Positions 42,947 to 55,080 are shown, numbered from the stretch's first letter. The stretch: DNA of 64,000 nt from Theocolax elegans (GCA_026168455.1 CM047428.1:40625513-40689512), one strand, 5' to 3'. The notes: generated from the letters alone by a model not told the origin. Numbers and translations are program-made.

Positions 42947-43259
42947 ATACCATAGATAATTTTGAAATATATATATGTTAGAAAATCAAATATTTGAAAG
43001 TTTTAATACACATTATATTTACGTTCATTATATGACAGTCTCAAGCCTGTAAATGCAGAGAGAAAATAATACAAACCAACATTCGAAAATAAACTGTTAT
43101 AGTTAAATATCATAATGAGTAAAAGGAATAAATTGTATACATTTTTAAAAATAAAATAATTGTATCAAAATCGTTTAAAATTCATTTGCTATAAACTAAT
43201 AATAAATTTAAGACTACACTTTATAATCAACGTCTAGCCTCAAAAATGTGATTCAACGG

Positions 43260-43294
43260 AGGGAGCGTTAGCGACCGAGGTAATATGGCTAGTA
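43260..43294 (+). other. Helitron 3 3' terminus
   Basis: The same block as at 22395 (gagggagcgttagcgaccga, then ggtaatatgg and CTAG before T). The preceding 230 bases also align with Helitron 2, including tcaagcctgtaaatgcagag. Confidence 0.7.
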
Positions 43295-43371
43295 ATAATT
43301 ATTATTTTATAAGAATATTAACTTTAATAATAATATTTATCGTTGCTTTTGATAGAAACTTCATCCAAAAA

Positions 43372-45142
43372 TTCATCCGTTCTCCGGTGTCCGGCGGTGG
43401 TGTCCGGTGTTCCGTGGCGGTGTCCGGTCTTCTGTTGTAAGAATGAAGAGTATGTGTGGAGTGGAAGGGTTAACGCTGATATTTCGGGAATTTCTGAATT
43501 ATTTCGGGATAACTTCAGTATATACGGGATTTCCTGCATATTTCGGGAATTTTCTTACGTATTCCAGGATAACTCCACCAATTTCAGGATTTCCTGCAAG
43601 TCTCGGGTTTTTCTGTAGTATTTCGGGATAACTCCACCAATTTCGGGATTTGTAGGATTTTCGAGATTTTCTGACGTGTTCCGGGATAACTCCAACAATT
43701 TCGGGACTTCCTGGATGTTTCGGGATTTTCTGTGGTATTCCGGGATAACTCCACCAATTTCGGGATTTCCTGGATGTTTCGGAATTTTCTGTGGTATTTC
43801 GGGATAAATTCCCTAATTTCGGGATTTTCTGGTTGTTTCAAGATTTTCTATAGTATTTCGGGATTTTCTGTGGTATTTCGGGATTTTCTGTGATATTTCG
43901 GGATTATCTGTGGTATTTCGGGATTTTCTGTAGTATTCCGGGAATTCCACTAATTTTGTGATGTCCTGGATGTTTCGGGATTTTCTGAGAGATTTCGGGA
44001 TAAATTCACTAATTGAGGGATTTTCTGGATGTTTCGGGATTTTCTGCCGTATTCCGGAATAAATCCACCAATTTCGGAATTTCCTGGATGTTTCGGGATT
44101 TTCTGTGACATTTCGGGATAAATTCACTAATTGAGGGATTTCGGGATAAATTCACTAATTGAGGGATTTTCTGGATGTTTCGGGATTTTCTGCCGTATTC
44201 CGGAATAAATCCACCAATTTCGGAATTTCCTGGATGTTTCGGGATTTTCTGTGACATTACGGGATAAATTCACTAATTGAGGGATTTTCTGACGTATTCC
44301 GGGTAACTCCACCACTTTCGGGATTTCGTGGATATGTCGGGATAACTTCACTAATTACGGATTTCCTCGATATTTCGGGAATTCCTGAGGTATGCTTGGG
44401 TAACTTAACTAATTACGGGATTTCCTCGATATTTCGGGAAATTTTGAGGTATTCCGGGATAACTACTAATTTCGGAATTTTCTAAATATTTCGATAATTT
44501 CTGAGGTATGCCGGGTTAACTTCACTAATTTTGGGATTTAGTGGATACTTCGGGAGATTCTGAGTTATTTCGGGATAACTTCACTAATTACGAGATTTCC
44601 TGGATATTTCGGGATAACTTCACTAATTTTGGGATTTCCTGCATATTTTGAGAATTTGTGAGTTATTTCGGGATACTTCACTAATTACGGGATTTCTCGA
44701 TATTTCGGGACTTCGTGAGGTATTCCGGGATAACTCCACTAATTACGGAATAAAATATTAAAAAAGTGTGTATGTACTTTTGCCAGTACTCCAATGTTTG
44801 TATATTTTGTACCAAATTAAATTATTATATTAAGAACATACCTATAAGTAATATTATAAGTAATTAATAATAAATAATAGTCACTATATACATAAATAAT
44901 GTAAAAATAAAGTGGTCGCAGTAATACTAACATAGACTGAAGCAGTACTGTCAGCCTAATAATTTTTAATACCTTAAATAATATATTTTAATGTAATATA
45001 TATTTTATTTGATGATTCGTTCTGTTTTTTTATCACATTTAAATAGACGTTTTTACACATTTTTCATCATACTCTATTACAAAGGAGTAAAATGAGTGAG
45101 AAAGGTGGATAAAAAAATTAAAATTTTATTTTTGATTTATCA
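43372..45142. repeat. Satellite-like unit, copy 1, with long minisatellite
   Basis: The head is attcatccgttctccggtgt followed by a segment with gtatgtgtggagtggaaggg. It continues with about 1.25 kb of degenerate 27-60 base repeats built on atttcgggat and tttcctggat words (43470-44750), then a tail with gtggtcgcagtaatac and gagaaaggtgg. Head and tail recur in copy 2. Minus-strand open frames in the array are artefacts. Confidence 0.75.
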
Positions 45143-45159
45143 TCTATATATATATATGT

Positions 45160-45990
45160 ATCAAAATTCATCCGTTCTCCGGTGTCCGGTATCCCAAAAG
45201 TTACAAGAATTAAACGTATGTGTGGAGTGGAAGGGTTAACGCTGAATACGACATCCACACATCATTTATCTCACATCTAATGATAGGTGCAGTAGGAGTC
45301 ATGAGGGGTGGGGGTAAAATTAGAAAATTTTTTAAATATTTTTTAGAGGTTATCGGTATATATGAATTAGAATATGACAACCATTCTTTTTTATTCTAAA
45401 CAAACTAAGATGAGGTTTTTGATTACGGTGAATAGCGATATGATAATCACTCTTTATTTATCCTCCATTTATTGCTAGATGGATGAGGTGCAAGAGGGGG
45501 AGGGGGGAAATAAAATTAGTAAAATTCCAAAAATAATTTAGGGGTTACGGTACAGGTGAATAACAATATGACAACCACTCTTTTTTATCCCCTATTTTAA
45601 AGATGAAGGAAGGCGGGAGGAAGGGTCAACATTGAATATGACAACCAGCCTTAATTTATCCCCCATGTAATGATTGAGTGCTAGGGGGTAAGAAGGGGGT
45701 TCAGTAGAAAAATTCCAAAAATATTTTATAGGGGTTTTCGGTAAAAAAAATGATCACAGTAATACGAACACTGACAAAAACAGTACTATTACTCTAATAA
45801 ATTTTGATAACATATATAATATAAAATATATAATTTAATGTAATACATATTTTATTTGACGATACGTTTTATTCTTTTTTATTACATTTATATAGATTTT
45901 TTTTACAAACATTTTTCATCATCTCCTATTTCTAAGATGTAAAATGCGTGAGAAAGGTGGTTAAAAAATTTAAAATATTATTTTTCTTTC
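45160..45990. repeat. Satellite-like unit, copy 2
   Basis: The same head (45167-45245) and tail (about 45745-45985) as copy 1. The middle is different: about four degenerate units containing tatgacaaccactcttt. The two copies lie in direct tandem. Confidence 0.7.
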
Positions 45991-47149
45991 ATTTTTTTAA
46001 TGTAATGGCCAATGTAATATTAAAATAACTTTTATAATAAATATTCAATTTTTATTATTGTAATTGTATAATATCATTTATATTTTTTGGTTGCAATTAC
46101 TAATATTCTTTTTTATAAAAGATTTTTGAAAATAAAACAAAATTAATAAAATGTGAAAATAAATCTTTTAGCCAGAATTTTAATCTGAAAAAAATTTTTA
46201 TAAATTCAATTATTACGTATAATTATTTGTTTGAAAGAATAATTGAATACATACGATGCATTAACTGAGTTTAGTAATTTTGTATGAAATTTTAAATTCT
46301 TCATCTCCTTTCCGTGAAACATCATGAAAAAGCATGAAATATATGTATAATAAGAATAATTTTATATTCTAATTTTTGTTGTTGAAAATATTATTCTGAT
46401 AGAAAAATAACACATTTGTTACTAGATTGATGTAGCTTCTTACAGGAATAGTGTGGAAATATTGTAAGTAATGATATATGTGTTACTACGTATTAAAAAT
46501 TAAAATTAAAATTCCTTACTCTAGTGTAAGTTTTATCATGTCGATTATTTATAATTTTTTTAATTGTTTCAGTATTATGTAGAAATATATTCAGTATCTA
46601 TAAACTCTTGTGTAATTGACTAAGATTAAATAAGTATATACAATGTTGCAAATATAATACACTGTTATTTTTATTTTATTGACTAAAAAAAATTGATTGT
46701 AACTGAATACTAGGTTAATTAATTACACATTATATTATATTTTATATTTTTATTCAATTAAATTGTAAAATTATAAATTTAAAAATAATAAGTATATATT
46801 TAGTGTAATTTCGAGGAAACGTTGCTAGTAGATATTATTACACATTCTATTTTATATTTATAATTATATAACATATGTAATTGTGCTATTTTTAAACTTA
46901 CAATATTATAAAATTATTACATTTCATACATCTATGTATGCCAGTTGCAGCACCATAATAATAATTCTTATTAAACATAGGTAAATTTTTTTTAAGTATT
47001 CATATTTTGGCAGCATAGTAAAACTGTGCAAAATTTGAGAAAATAAGGCCTTCCTCTATAATAAATGCTTGTAGTTATAGCAACCGTACGTTGGATTGAA
47101 GAACATTAATTCCTCGATGTAACAGTCACGCTGGGGATTAGGTAAAATT
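45991..47149. other. AT-rich stretch, nothing recognised
   Basis: No coding signal, long repeat or inverted repeat seen. Confidence 0.5.
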
Positions 47150-48330
47150 AACAATAATTAAAAAAGTAATAATGTTAATTTATTATAATAATAAAAAGGG
47201 TTTACGCGCCAGTCGCATACGATCGCGGCGAATTTATATGAAAGCTCGGCTGCGTGCGAGCTGCGATGAATTGCTGCACGAGGGGAGAAGTGGGGAGAAT
47301 TGAAGCAAGAGAAAGCACATTTACGAAAAGGAAAGAAGATTGCAGGATACCCGATGCAAGGACGTGCACCCATCTTTGCTCTGCGGAGATCGTCTCCTCA
47401 AGTTGTTGCTCTATGCGGCTCGCTCACACGCACAGACACACACACACGAAAATCTGCGATAGTGGTCGTAGTATCGCTGTTATCACAATGGCATCCCGAT
47501 GAGTGCTGTCGAGCTCTGGCTCAACTAATAAGTTACACGGAGGTGCCTGACAATAATTAACGGGGCGTTCTCCCGGTCGCGTGGTATATACGCAGCAAGC
47601 AGGGGCTGCCCCCGTGCTCGCCCCGCGCAATACCCAATTGGTTTCGGTAGCATCGGTGTGCTACCGAACAAACATACGTGCACACACACTCAACACACGC
47701 TAATAGTATACCGACCAATGTCGGGTACTTACCGGGCTGGGTTGTCCATAGACCCTGGTGTGCGTCGGCGCCCCGACGTCTACTGGCCGGTGGAGTCGGC
47801 CCGGTTTCCCGTCGTCCTCGACGGTAGCCTGCAGGTGCGGCCTGATGCCGCGGCGATTCGCCTACCTGAGGGAACACTCAACCCGAGGTATTTGGTCCTT
47901 CGCACTGCACTAACACGAACTCACGAGCACTCGCGTACGGCTTCCCGGAGCACGGACGAACCGGTCCGGTACTTCCCGTGGCGCGCGAAACTAACGTGAC
48001 GATGTGTAAAGGAAGATGCTGTCGCGGTCAAGACCGGCAGCGTACTGAGCTTTTCGGGAATTGTCGCATTCCCGAAAAGTACCTAACACACACACACAAT
48101 AACAATTGTATATACGGATGCTCGCACACATCCTCGGTCGTCGACATAAACACGCGTGTTTCGTGGCCTTGAAGAGGCAACGCACGAAACAATAACAACG
48201 TGCGAGATTTTAAGATATCATATTTAATACATACTACGAAATAATATAATACATTAAGTATCATTTATTTCATTGCAACGACGTCTCGTCGTAAATTATA
48301 TTGTAAATACTATGCGTACAATAAAGATAT
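47150..48330. other. GC-rich, CpG-rich island of unknown nature
   Basis: Composition differs sharply from the flanks. It contains a TATA-like ggtatatacgc (about 47582) and a hairpin with nine-base stems (ttcggtagc / gctaccgaa, about 47643-47668). It also has a perfect twelve-base-stem hairpin (cttttcgggaat / attcccgaaaag, about 48049-48078) and an AATAAA at about 48319. No frame shows a recognisable protein. Composition resembles the LTRs here, so an LTR or degenerate retroelement is possible; a host promoter region cannot be excluded. Confidence 0.35.
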
Positions 48331-48349
48331 TTTAAAAAATAATTTGTAT

Positions 48350-49066
48350 TTTAAAATTTGAATTTTCCAGCTATTAGAAAAATTCGAAAATTTATTGCTT
48401 TTGTACACTCTAAGTTATATGATAAATGAATTTATTGATCTTCACAAGCCAAAGAAACATTCCTCACATCTCAAGTAAGGCGGACTGTATTAATACCAGC
48501 CACTTTAGAAACCTCACAGGATGAGTGTTCGAAAAAAGACTAAGACAAGCAAAGTCAACAAAAATGTAAAATTTAATTGATTGTAGTATAAAATTAATTA
48601 AAACTTAATATAACCGAAAAAAAAAAAAAAAAAAAAAAAATTATAAAAAAATTTTAGTATTTTGCCCTGAATATGCCTGGTGGGCTCATCAGTAGAGTCC
48701 AAGCATCTCGTCTCTAGATACAAATGACAGATATAAAAATATTTTAAAACCTGACGAGGAAGACATGGGGTATATATGCCCTACCGATAGCAAACTTTAA
48801 TAAGTGCCACATATTAACAGGTAGCCCCCTAACGCACTTACATAGAACTAATGTCTTAATCGTCAGAATATTGTTACATAAGGCATATTCGTGATCCAAT
48901 GCCATATAATTTTAAAACTTGAATTTTCCAACTATTAGAAAAATTCGAGAATTTATTGCTTTTGTACACTCTAAGTTATATGATAAATGAATTTATTGAT
49001 TACTTACTTGAGATGTGAGGAATGTTTCTTTGGCTTGTGAAGATCAATAAATTCATTTATCATATA
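48350..49066. repeat. Direct and inverted repeat cluster
   Basis: About 88 bases (48350-48437) recur directly at about 48910-48997. In addition, 48421-48477 is the reverse complement of about 49003-49066 (shared cttgagatgtgaggaatgtt). A poly-A run lies at about 48620-48640. A rearranged small element is likely. Confidence 0.75.
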
Positions 49067-49187
49067 ATTTGTATTTCTTTATATTTTTATTTTTATTCTT
49101 TATATCTTTATATTAAATTTTTATTCTTTATAAATTAAATTATAATTTCAATTTTCAAAACATACTACAAATTATAAATCCATAGAA

Positions 49188-49505
49188 TTGAGTTATGCCG
49201 TTCTGTGCCATTCTAGGCCATTCTATGCCATTCTGTGCCGTTCTTTGCCAATATATGGCACATTGCGTCTAGGTGTTTTCAGTTTTGATATTTTCTGTAA
49301 TGATATTCAAATAATGAAATTATACCAAACTATCTCAGTTTATGCCAAACTATGCCATACTATGCCTAACAATGTCTCATTTTGCCAGGTTGTGCCAAAT
49401 GTACGAATTGGACTAGTTCTGACACGATATGGCACAATTATAAACGGTGTGGCATACTCTAGCACAGAAAGGCATAACATGGCACAGTTTGGCATACTCT
49501 AGCAC
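49188..49505. repeat. TGCCATTCT / TGGCAC minisatellite
   Basis: Irregular 10-15 base units (tgccattctg, atgccaaact) on the left, with complementary tggcac and ggcata words on the right. No gene despite a 104-codon open frame. Confidence 0.75.
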
Positions 49506-49509
49506 AACA

Positions 49510-50665
49510 AATTATTTCCTCTAGGGTACATATTTGAGTTGGTACAGCAGTGAATAATGGTATAACAAAAATGAATAATGAATTTCATTAGATATATAGA
49601 ATTTCTTAAACGATTTTATCTTCGTTGAGAGGGAGATGATATTCTAGAAACGTAACAACTTTAAACGAAACTGACGTGAATCATTAATTTTTCATTAAAC
49701 AAATTTATCAAACAATAAACTAATTTGAAGCTTGAACAAAGAATATTGCACATTATTGTAGTTCTTACCCCTCTTTCAGTTCTTTCGATAGCGAAGGCAA
49801 CACAAAATTTATTATTTTTGGTGTATAATTTTTTACATCACTGTAATTGACGTAATTATAGGATTAAAAATAATAAAATGAGAGATACAAAAGAAGTATA
49901 AATATGCATTATAAGAAGCAGATAAGTCGAATGAAATCACTGAATGAAGATCATTGAAAAAAATTGTATCGATTAATTTAAAAATATCATGAAAAATTAA
50001 ATTACATAAATAAATTAATTCAATAAATTAAATTAAATAATATCCTATTACAAAAAAAATTCTTATCTTTATTCAAACATTCATAAAAATCCGACTATGT
50101 ATTCAATCTGTCATTTATCAATAATTATATATCAATAATCATTTCGTTTTAAAAATATAAAAGTTTATAGTTCAAATGATGTTTTTAATCATTATATTTT
50201 GAGTATTTCAATTCAAAAGAAATAAAACATTGTAAGTAATAAGAAACTTAAATAAAAATAAATATTTCAATCATAACCTTTACAAAAATTAATTAAAATG
50301 TTTATTCGTCGCGCGCGTGTTCCTTTGAGAATTTAGTTTCTTGACGTTCGAGGACAGGTAAAATAATTTTGAAACTTATAAACAAAATTGAATCTTGATA
50401 AACTAATTTTTATGGGGTTTTGTTGCCTTTTTATACACATAAATGTTAAATACATTAAAAAAAATAATTTAAAATTTTTTATAAAATACATTTTTTTAAT
50501 TTTATAATTATAAATTGAAAAACGTATAAAAAGCGAGGGTTGGTCATTGTTGAAACTACTAATTTATTTACTTACAATAATATAAAATTCAACGCGTTAG
50601 GGTAGTACCTCATAAGTGGTGTGGATATTTACGGATACTATTTCTTATTTAGTTATAAATTAATA
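49510..50665. other. AT-rich stretch, nothing recognised
   Basis: No gene or clear repeat seen. Confidence 0.5.
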
Positions 50666-50669
50666 TTAA

Positions 50670-50717
50670 ACTAGCTACCATTCCTCGGTCGCGAACGCTC
50701 CCTCGGTCGAATAAAAT
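50670..50717 (-). other. Helitron-like 3' terminus on the minus strand
   Basis: Read on the minus strand: cgagggagcgttcgcgaccg, then aggaatggtag and CTAG followed by T. It matches the Helitron 2 and 3 end blocks with a few changes. The element body would extend to the right but is not recognisable. Confidence 0.5.
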
Positions 50718-51639
50718 TAATTAATCTCTCGGTAGAATATATCTTTAATTAATGCGATTTTCATTATGAAATTATAACTATTTTTGTACAGTAACGATAT
50801 ATCTATGGCAATAGTTGTGAATGTATTATTTGTTAATAATTATGGGCTAAATAAAATAAATCAGACGTATTAGAATACAATAATATTTAATTATTCATAA
50901 ATTAAAGAAATATTTATATATACAGGGTGTCCCAAAAGTATGGACACACCTGAATATCTCGGAAAATAAGGGTGCTAGGAAAAAAACTTTCAATATAAAA
51001 GCTTTAGGAAATCAAACGATGCATCTGATGGTGACCTTCAATTTGACCTTAAGCTTAACCTTCAAGGTTATTTTAAGGTCAAAGAGATTTTTTTAAATGG
51101 GAACCCCTATTTTTGACACCGGATTCAGAAAGAGCGAAAAATTTTACGTCCAAAGCAATGGTTTTCAATTTGTTAGAATGACCTTCAAAAGGTAAAATGA
51201 AGGTTAAATATTGAAAAATCGTAAACAAGCTATTTTCTTTGAACTTTTTCGGATTTGTGGGCGAATAAATGTCAGAGTAGATTTTGGGATTAACAACCTT
51301 GAGTATCTCGACCTTGGAGTTAATTTTCAAGGTCATTCAAAGGTCAAAGTAAATTTTTTATGGACAGCCTTATTTCTGACACCGGATTCAAAGAGAGCGG
51401 AAAACGTAATACCAGAAATGATATTTTACAGTTTTTCGTTGTGAACATGAGAAAGTTAATTGAAGGTTAAATTTCATAAACACTTAGAAACTATTGTCGT
51501 AAATTTACTAACCTTACTTTTAGCGCTACCCAGAAACAACGACGTGGACGTAGTAACTTCTGTTTCCTTTGGGGTGCTTGATTAACGTGAGTCCCCTTGC
51601 CTCTTACGATGGGGAGCTTGCTTAACGTGAGTCCCCTTG

Positions 51640-51775
51640 CCTCTCACGATTGACGTGATGTCTAGCCGGTGAAGGCAAGACAGGCTGATGTCTGGCCGGT
51701 GAAGGCAAGACAGGCTGGTGTCCGGCCGTTAAAGGCAAGACAGGCTGGTGTCTGGCCTGTGAAGGCAAGATGAAA
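51640..51775. repeat. GGCAAGACAGGCTG minisatellite in the DD41D element
   Basis: Four copies of a 34-base unit with gtgaaggcaagacaggctg. Complementary copies occur at about 53515-53557 on the other side of the transposase gene. Confidence 0.85.
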
Positions 51776-51802
51776 ATTCTTTCAGAAATTGTCAGTTACC
51801 AT

Positions 51803-52888
51803 TTAAAGTTCTTGCTCGAAATGCCCTCCATTTTTTAGTTGACAATGCCCCATGCGATCATAAAATGATGAAACTGCTCTTTGAATCATTTCATTTGGGA
51901 TTGCCTGTATCGTGTCAATAATACGTTGTCGTAATTCCTCCAAGTTTGCAGGTTTAGTAGCATACACTTTGTTTTTGACGTAGCCCCATAAAAAATAATC
52001 TAGTGGCGACATGTTAGGGGAACGAGGTGGCCACACAATAGTTCCTCTACGCCCAATTACTCGTCCTGGAAATGTTTCATCTAAATAATTACGCACGTTT
52101 ATTGCATAATGAGGGGCCGCCCCATCTTGTTGAAAGTAAGTGGTGTTAAAATTGTCACCGACAATCTCATTAACCGCAGGTACGATTTCATTCCTTAACA
52201 TGTTTAGATACTTTTGTCCTGTCAAATTACCTTCTATAAAAAACGGCCCTACTATGCTATTGTTTATGATACCTGCCCAAACATTTAGTTTTTGTGGATG
52301 TTGTGTATGTGATTCCAAAAACCAGTGTGGATTCTCTGATGCCCAGAACCTACAATTGTGACGATTAACGTTGCCATCTAACTGAAAAGTACATTCATCG
52401 GAAAATACTATTTCGTTTAAAAAATTTTGCCGCGCATCTATACGGTTCATCATTAATTCGGCAAATTCCAGTCTTCGATCAAAATCATCCTCATTTAATT
52501 CTTGTACCAATTTGATTTTATATGGATGAAATTTCAACAGTTTCATAATTCTATGAACGGAAGTCCTACAAACATTTGTTTCCCGAGATTCTTGCCTGAT
52601 AGAGGTTCCAGGATTTTCAATGAATGATAATGCCACATTCGAAGAAGTTTCTTCATCAGTCGCAATCTTAGGCCTCCCACTTTTGGGGCAATCTTTGACA
52701 CTACCAGTTTGCTCAAAACGAGAAATAGTTTTTCCAACTGTTTTTTGTGAAATTCCTGGTTGCAACGGTAAACGGTATTCTGCATTAAATAAAGCCGCAA
52801 CTCGACGATATGACCTGACCATGTTACCCCATCCTCTCATCATGAGAATGGTTATTCGTTCACGTTCTGAAAGACGATTCATATTCAA
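51803..52888 (-). CDS. DD41D mariner-type transposase, intact
   Basis: 361 codons. An N-terminal helix-turn-helix pair lies at about 1-125, including SQKTVGKTISRFEQTG, a GRPK minor-groove hook (71-74) and RTSVHRIMKLLKF. The catalytic domain has Asp164 in VFSDECTF, Asp255 in YFQQDGAAPHYA and Asp297 in SPLDYFLWGYVK, with 41 residues between the last two, hence DD41D, the spacing described for the rosa group. The length fits the IS630-Tc1-mariner family and no stop or frame break is present. It would bind the element's TIRs and cut and paste at TA. It may also mobilise MITEs with the same ends. Confidence 0.92.
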   Translation of the reverse strand: MNMNRLSERERITILMMRGWGNMVRSYRRVAALFNAEYRLPLQPGISQKTVGKTISRFEQTGSVKDCPKSGRPKIATDEETSSNVALSFIENPGTSIRQESRETNVCRTSVHRIMKLLKFHPYKIKLVQELNEDDFDRRLEFAELMMNRIDARQNFLNEIVFSDECTFQLDGNVNRHNCRFWASENPHWFLESHTQHPQKLNVWAGIINNSIVGPFFIEGNLTGQKYLNMLRNEIVPAVNEIVGDNFNTTYFQQDGAAPHYAINVRNYLDETFPGRVIGRRGTIVWPPRSPNMSPLDYFLWGYVKNKVYATKPANLEELRQRIIDTIQAIPNEMIQRAVSSFYDRMGHCQLKNGGHFEQEL

Positions 52889-53554
52889 ATGAATAAAAGA
52901 AATAAAGAATAAGTTGAGAATTGTAAAACAAAACTAATAATTGAAAACAGAATGAATGCTTTAATAGACCAAATTCAAACTTGTTCGTTGAAATTTTCAG
53001 AGTCACTGAAAACACTACCCACGAGGTTTTCGGGGTTGTTGTACACGAATATGGGCTCAGAATTTTAACTGGGTACCCCCGGTGTAACTCTTAAATGTTT
53101 GAATATCTGCACATTATTGCATATTTAAACATTTTCTCAAATTTGCAATCTTGCTATTTTTTTTATAAATTTGCTAGAATTAGTCGTGTTTATCTATTCC
53201 TTAAAACTGACGAAATCTTATTAGTTATACTCTTATTATAATAATGACACTAGCATTCAAAAAAGTGGTCTATTCTGGGAACGAGACCTATGTATTCTTA
53301 TGTATTTGACGTGCTGAATCCGAATCCAACGTAGCTTTTACTCAGGCATCCCCAAAAATTTTTTAAAGTTATAAAAAACCGTGAAAAAGGTGAATAAAAT
53401 CCATATTAAAATGGTAAGATTCGGAGTAAAACAGTTTTTTATGAGTGTACGTGGTTTTCGCGTATTTTGACTTGCTAAACCCAAATCCAGGGCTTATTTT
53501 ACCCGGTTGGATCAGACTGTCTTGCCTTCACCGGCAGGACACCAGCCTGTCTTG
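52889..53554. other. Non-coding right interior of the DD41D element
   Basis: Upstream of the transposase on the minus strand, so it should hold its promoter. No ORF or repeat of note until the inverted GGCAAGACAGG copies at 53515. Confidence 0.4.
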
Positions 53555-53715
53555 CATTGTTGCAAATTTTTCATTTTTGCAAATTTTTGAATTTTGCAAA
53601 TTTTTCATTTTTGCACATTTTTGAATTTTGCAAATTTTTTATTTTTGCAAATTTTCCAATTTTGCACATTTTTTATTTTTGCAAATTTTCCAATTTTGCA
53701 AATTTTTTAGTTTTT
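53555..53715. repeat. TTTTTGCAAA minisatellite in the DD41D element
   Basis: About six copies of a 26-27 base unit (ttgcaaatttttgaattt and variants). A Phe-rich 61-codon open frame is a by-product. Confidence 0.85.
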
Positions 53716-54292
53716 CTTTTTTACTTAAGCATTCCATCGTGAGAGACAAAGGAGAATCACGTTAAGCAAGCATCCCATCGTGAGAGGCAAGGCGACTCAT
53801 TTCTGGCATTACGTTTTCCGCTCTCTTTGAATCCGGTGTCAGAAATAAGGCTGTCCATAAAAAATTTACTTTGACCTTTGAATGACCTTGAAAATTAACT
53901 CCAAGGTCGAGATACTCAAGGTTGTTAATCCCAAAATCTACTCTGACATTTATTCGCCCACAAATCCGAAAAAGTTCAAAGAAAATAGCTTGTTTACGAT
54001 TTTTCAATATTTAACCTTCATTTTACCTTTTGAAGGTCATTCTAACAAATTGAAAACCATCGCTTTGAACGTAAAATTTTTCGCTCTTTCTGAATCCGGT
54101 GTCAAAAATAGGGGTTCCCATTTAAAAAAATCTCTTTGACCTTAAAATAACCTTGAAGGTCAAGCTTAAGGTCAAATTGAAGGTCACCATCAGATGCATC
54201 GTTTGATTTCCTAAAGCTTTTATATTGAAAGTTTTTTTCCTAGCACCCTTATTTTCCGAGATATTCAGGTGTGTCCATACTTTTGGGACACC

Positions 54293-54295
<3 letters not shown>

Positions 54296-54334
<39 letters not shown>
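54296..54334. repeat. (AT)n microsatellite, gypsy C insertion target
   Basis: About 19 TA units between the DD41D end and the gypsy C LTR. The AT run resumes briefly after the right LTR (62871-62880), so the element landed inside it. Confidence 0.9.
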
Positions 54335-54337
<3 letters not shown>

Positions 54338-55069
54338 AACGGTGCATGTCGGGTTCTATCGAATAATGCACGGAGATAGCGTGAGTAGGGGTAACCCCGA
54401 GATCGCGCGTGACGAACTTACCTTCGCGCGCGATCGGGCCTCTCGTGCACTCCGTCAACGGCTCGTCGATATCTCAACAGCTACCGTGTACGTTGATATG
54501 GGCTCCAGAGAGAGCCCACTTCCGGAAGTACGAATTTAGGATTGGCAGACGAGTACCGCGGGCTCGTCTGCTTATCAAACTAAGGATCGGGATTCCTGGG
54601 TGAATACGGGATAACGAAATGACACAAATCAAAAGATACTATGAAATTCAGATTTATTCACTAATCTAAGATATAATAAAATAATTAGATCGCGGACGCA
54701 CGAAATAATACGATCGTTCGGGCGGCCTAAACGCACTCGCTGGGGGTCATATCCCGGACATAAGATCGCGGCACGAAGAGAGCACGCGAGAGTTACCCGA
54801 GTACACTATCCTCGTCGAGAGGGAAAAACTCTAACCTGATACTCGGTGCGTAAAACTCCTTACGTCTCGAAGATATCACTAGGTCGACGGCGGCGTCACT
54901 CCAATAGTCTCGAGTACCTTCCGTCTCGGCGGCTCGCGTGAGAATATCTCTCCTCGATTCTCTCTCGTTCCCCCTCCCTTCCGTATTACCCGCGGTCTTA
55001 CCCGACGGCCGTACGGGCCTCGTGACGGAGAACCACGACGAGTGGCTCGCGCTATCGTCACTCGTCACA
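54335..55069 (-). repeat. Gypsy C 3' LTR
   Basis: In element sense starts TGTGACGAG and ends CCGTTACA. It follows the PPT TGGGAGGGGGG (55080-55070). Short open frames in it recur in the other LTR and are not genes. Confidence 0.93.
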
Positions 55070-55080
55070 CCCCCCTCCCA
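55070..55080 (-). promoter_or_regulatory. Gypsy C polypurine tract
   Basis: TGGGAGGGGGG directly next to the 3' LTR, the plus-strand primer site. Confidence 0.85.

Larger units (their letters stand above)
38650..43293 (+). mobile_element. Helitron 3, 5' truncated, with nested insertions
   Basis: The coding part starts abruptly at 38650 in the region between the Rep and helicase domains, corresponding to about 10250 of Helitron 2. The helicase, tail minisatellite and terminal block closing in CTAG at 43290-43293 follow. Nested in it are a 250-bp MITE and a solo LTR. It is closely related to Helitron 2 but less mutated in the helicase. Confidence 0.8.
50923..54295 (-). mobile_element. DD41D (rosa-like) mariner element with ~500-bp TIRs
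   Basis: The ends start CAGGGTGTCCCAAAAGTATG and are flanked by TA (50921-50922, 54296-54297). The left arm (to about 51421) and right arm (from about 53797) are near-perfect inverted copies, about 499 bases each. Inner sequences (51590-51780 and 53515-53790) are also inverted relatives. An intact transposase lies on the minus strand in between. At 3373 bp it is far longer than ordinary mariners of about 1.3 kb. Arms are rich in AAGGTCA words. Good ends plus an open transposase suggest possible activity. Confidence 0.9.

Noticed and set aside
43584..44351. Asn/Arg/Lys-rich repeat proteins on the minus strand
   Set aside because: Degenerate minisatellite translated; frames change along the array.
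47254..48000. Several 80-110 codon ORFs in the GC-rich island
   Set aside because: Overlap on both strands, a consequence of GC content; no motif recognised.
53557..53742. Phe-rich 61-codon ORF
   Set aside because: Translation of the TTTTTGCAAA minisatellite.
54793..55068. 91-codon ORF in the gypsy C LTR
   Set aside because: Non-coding LTR sequence with no protein signature; repeated in the other LTR.
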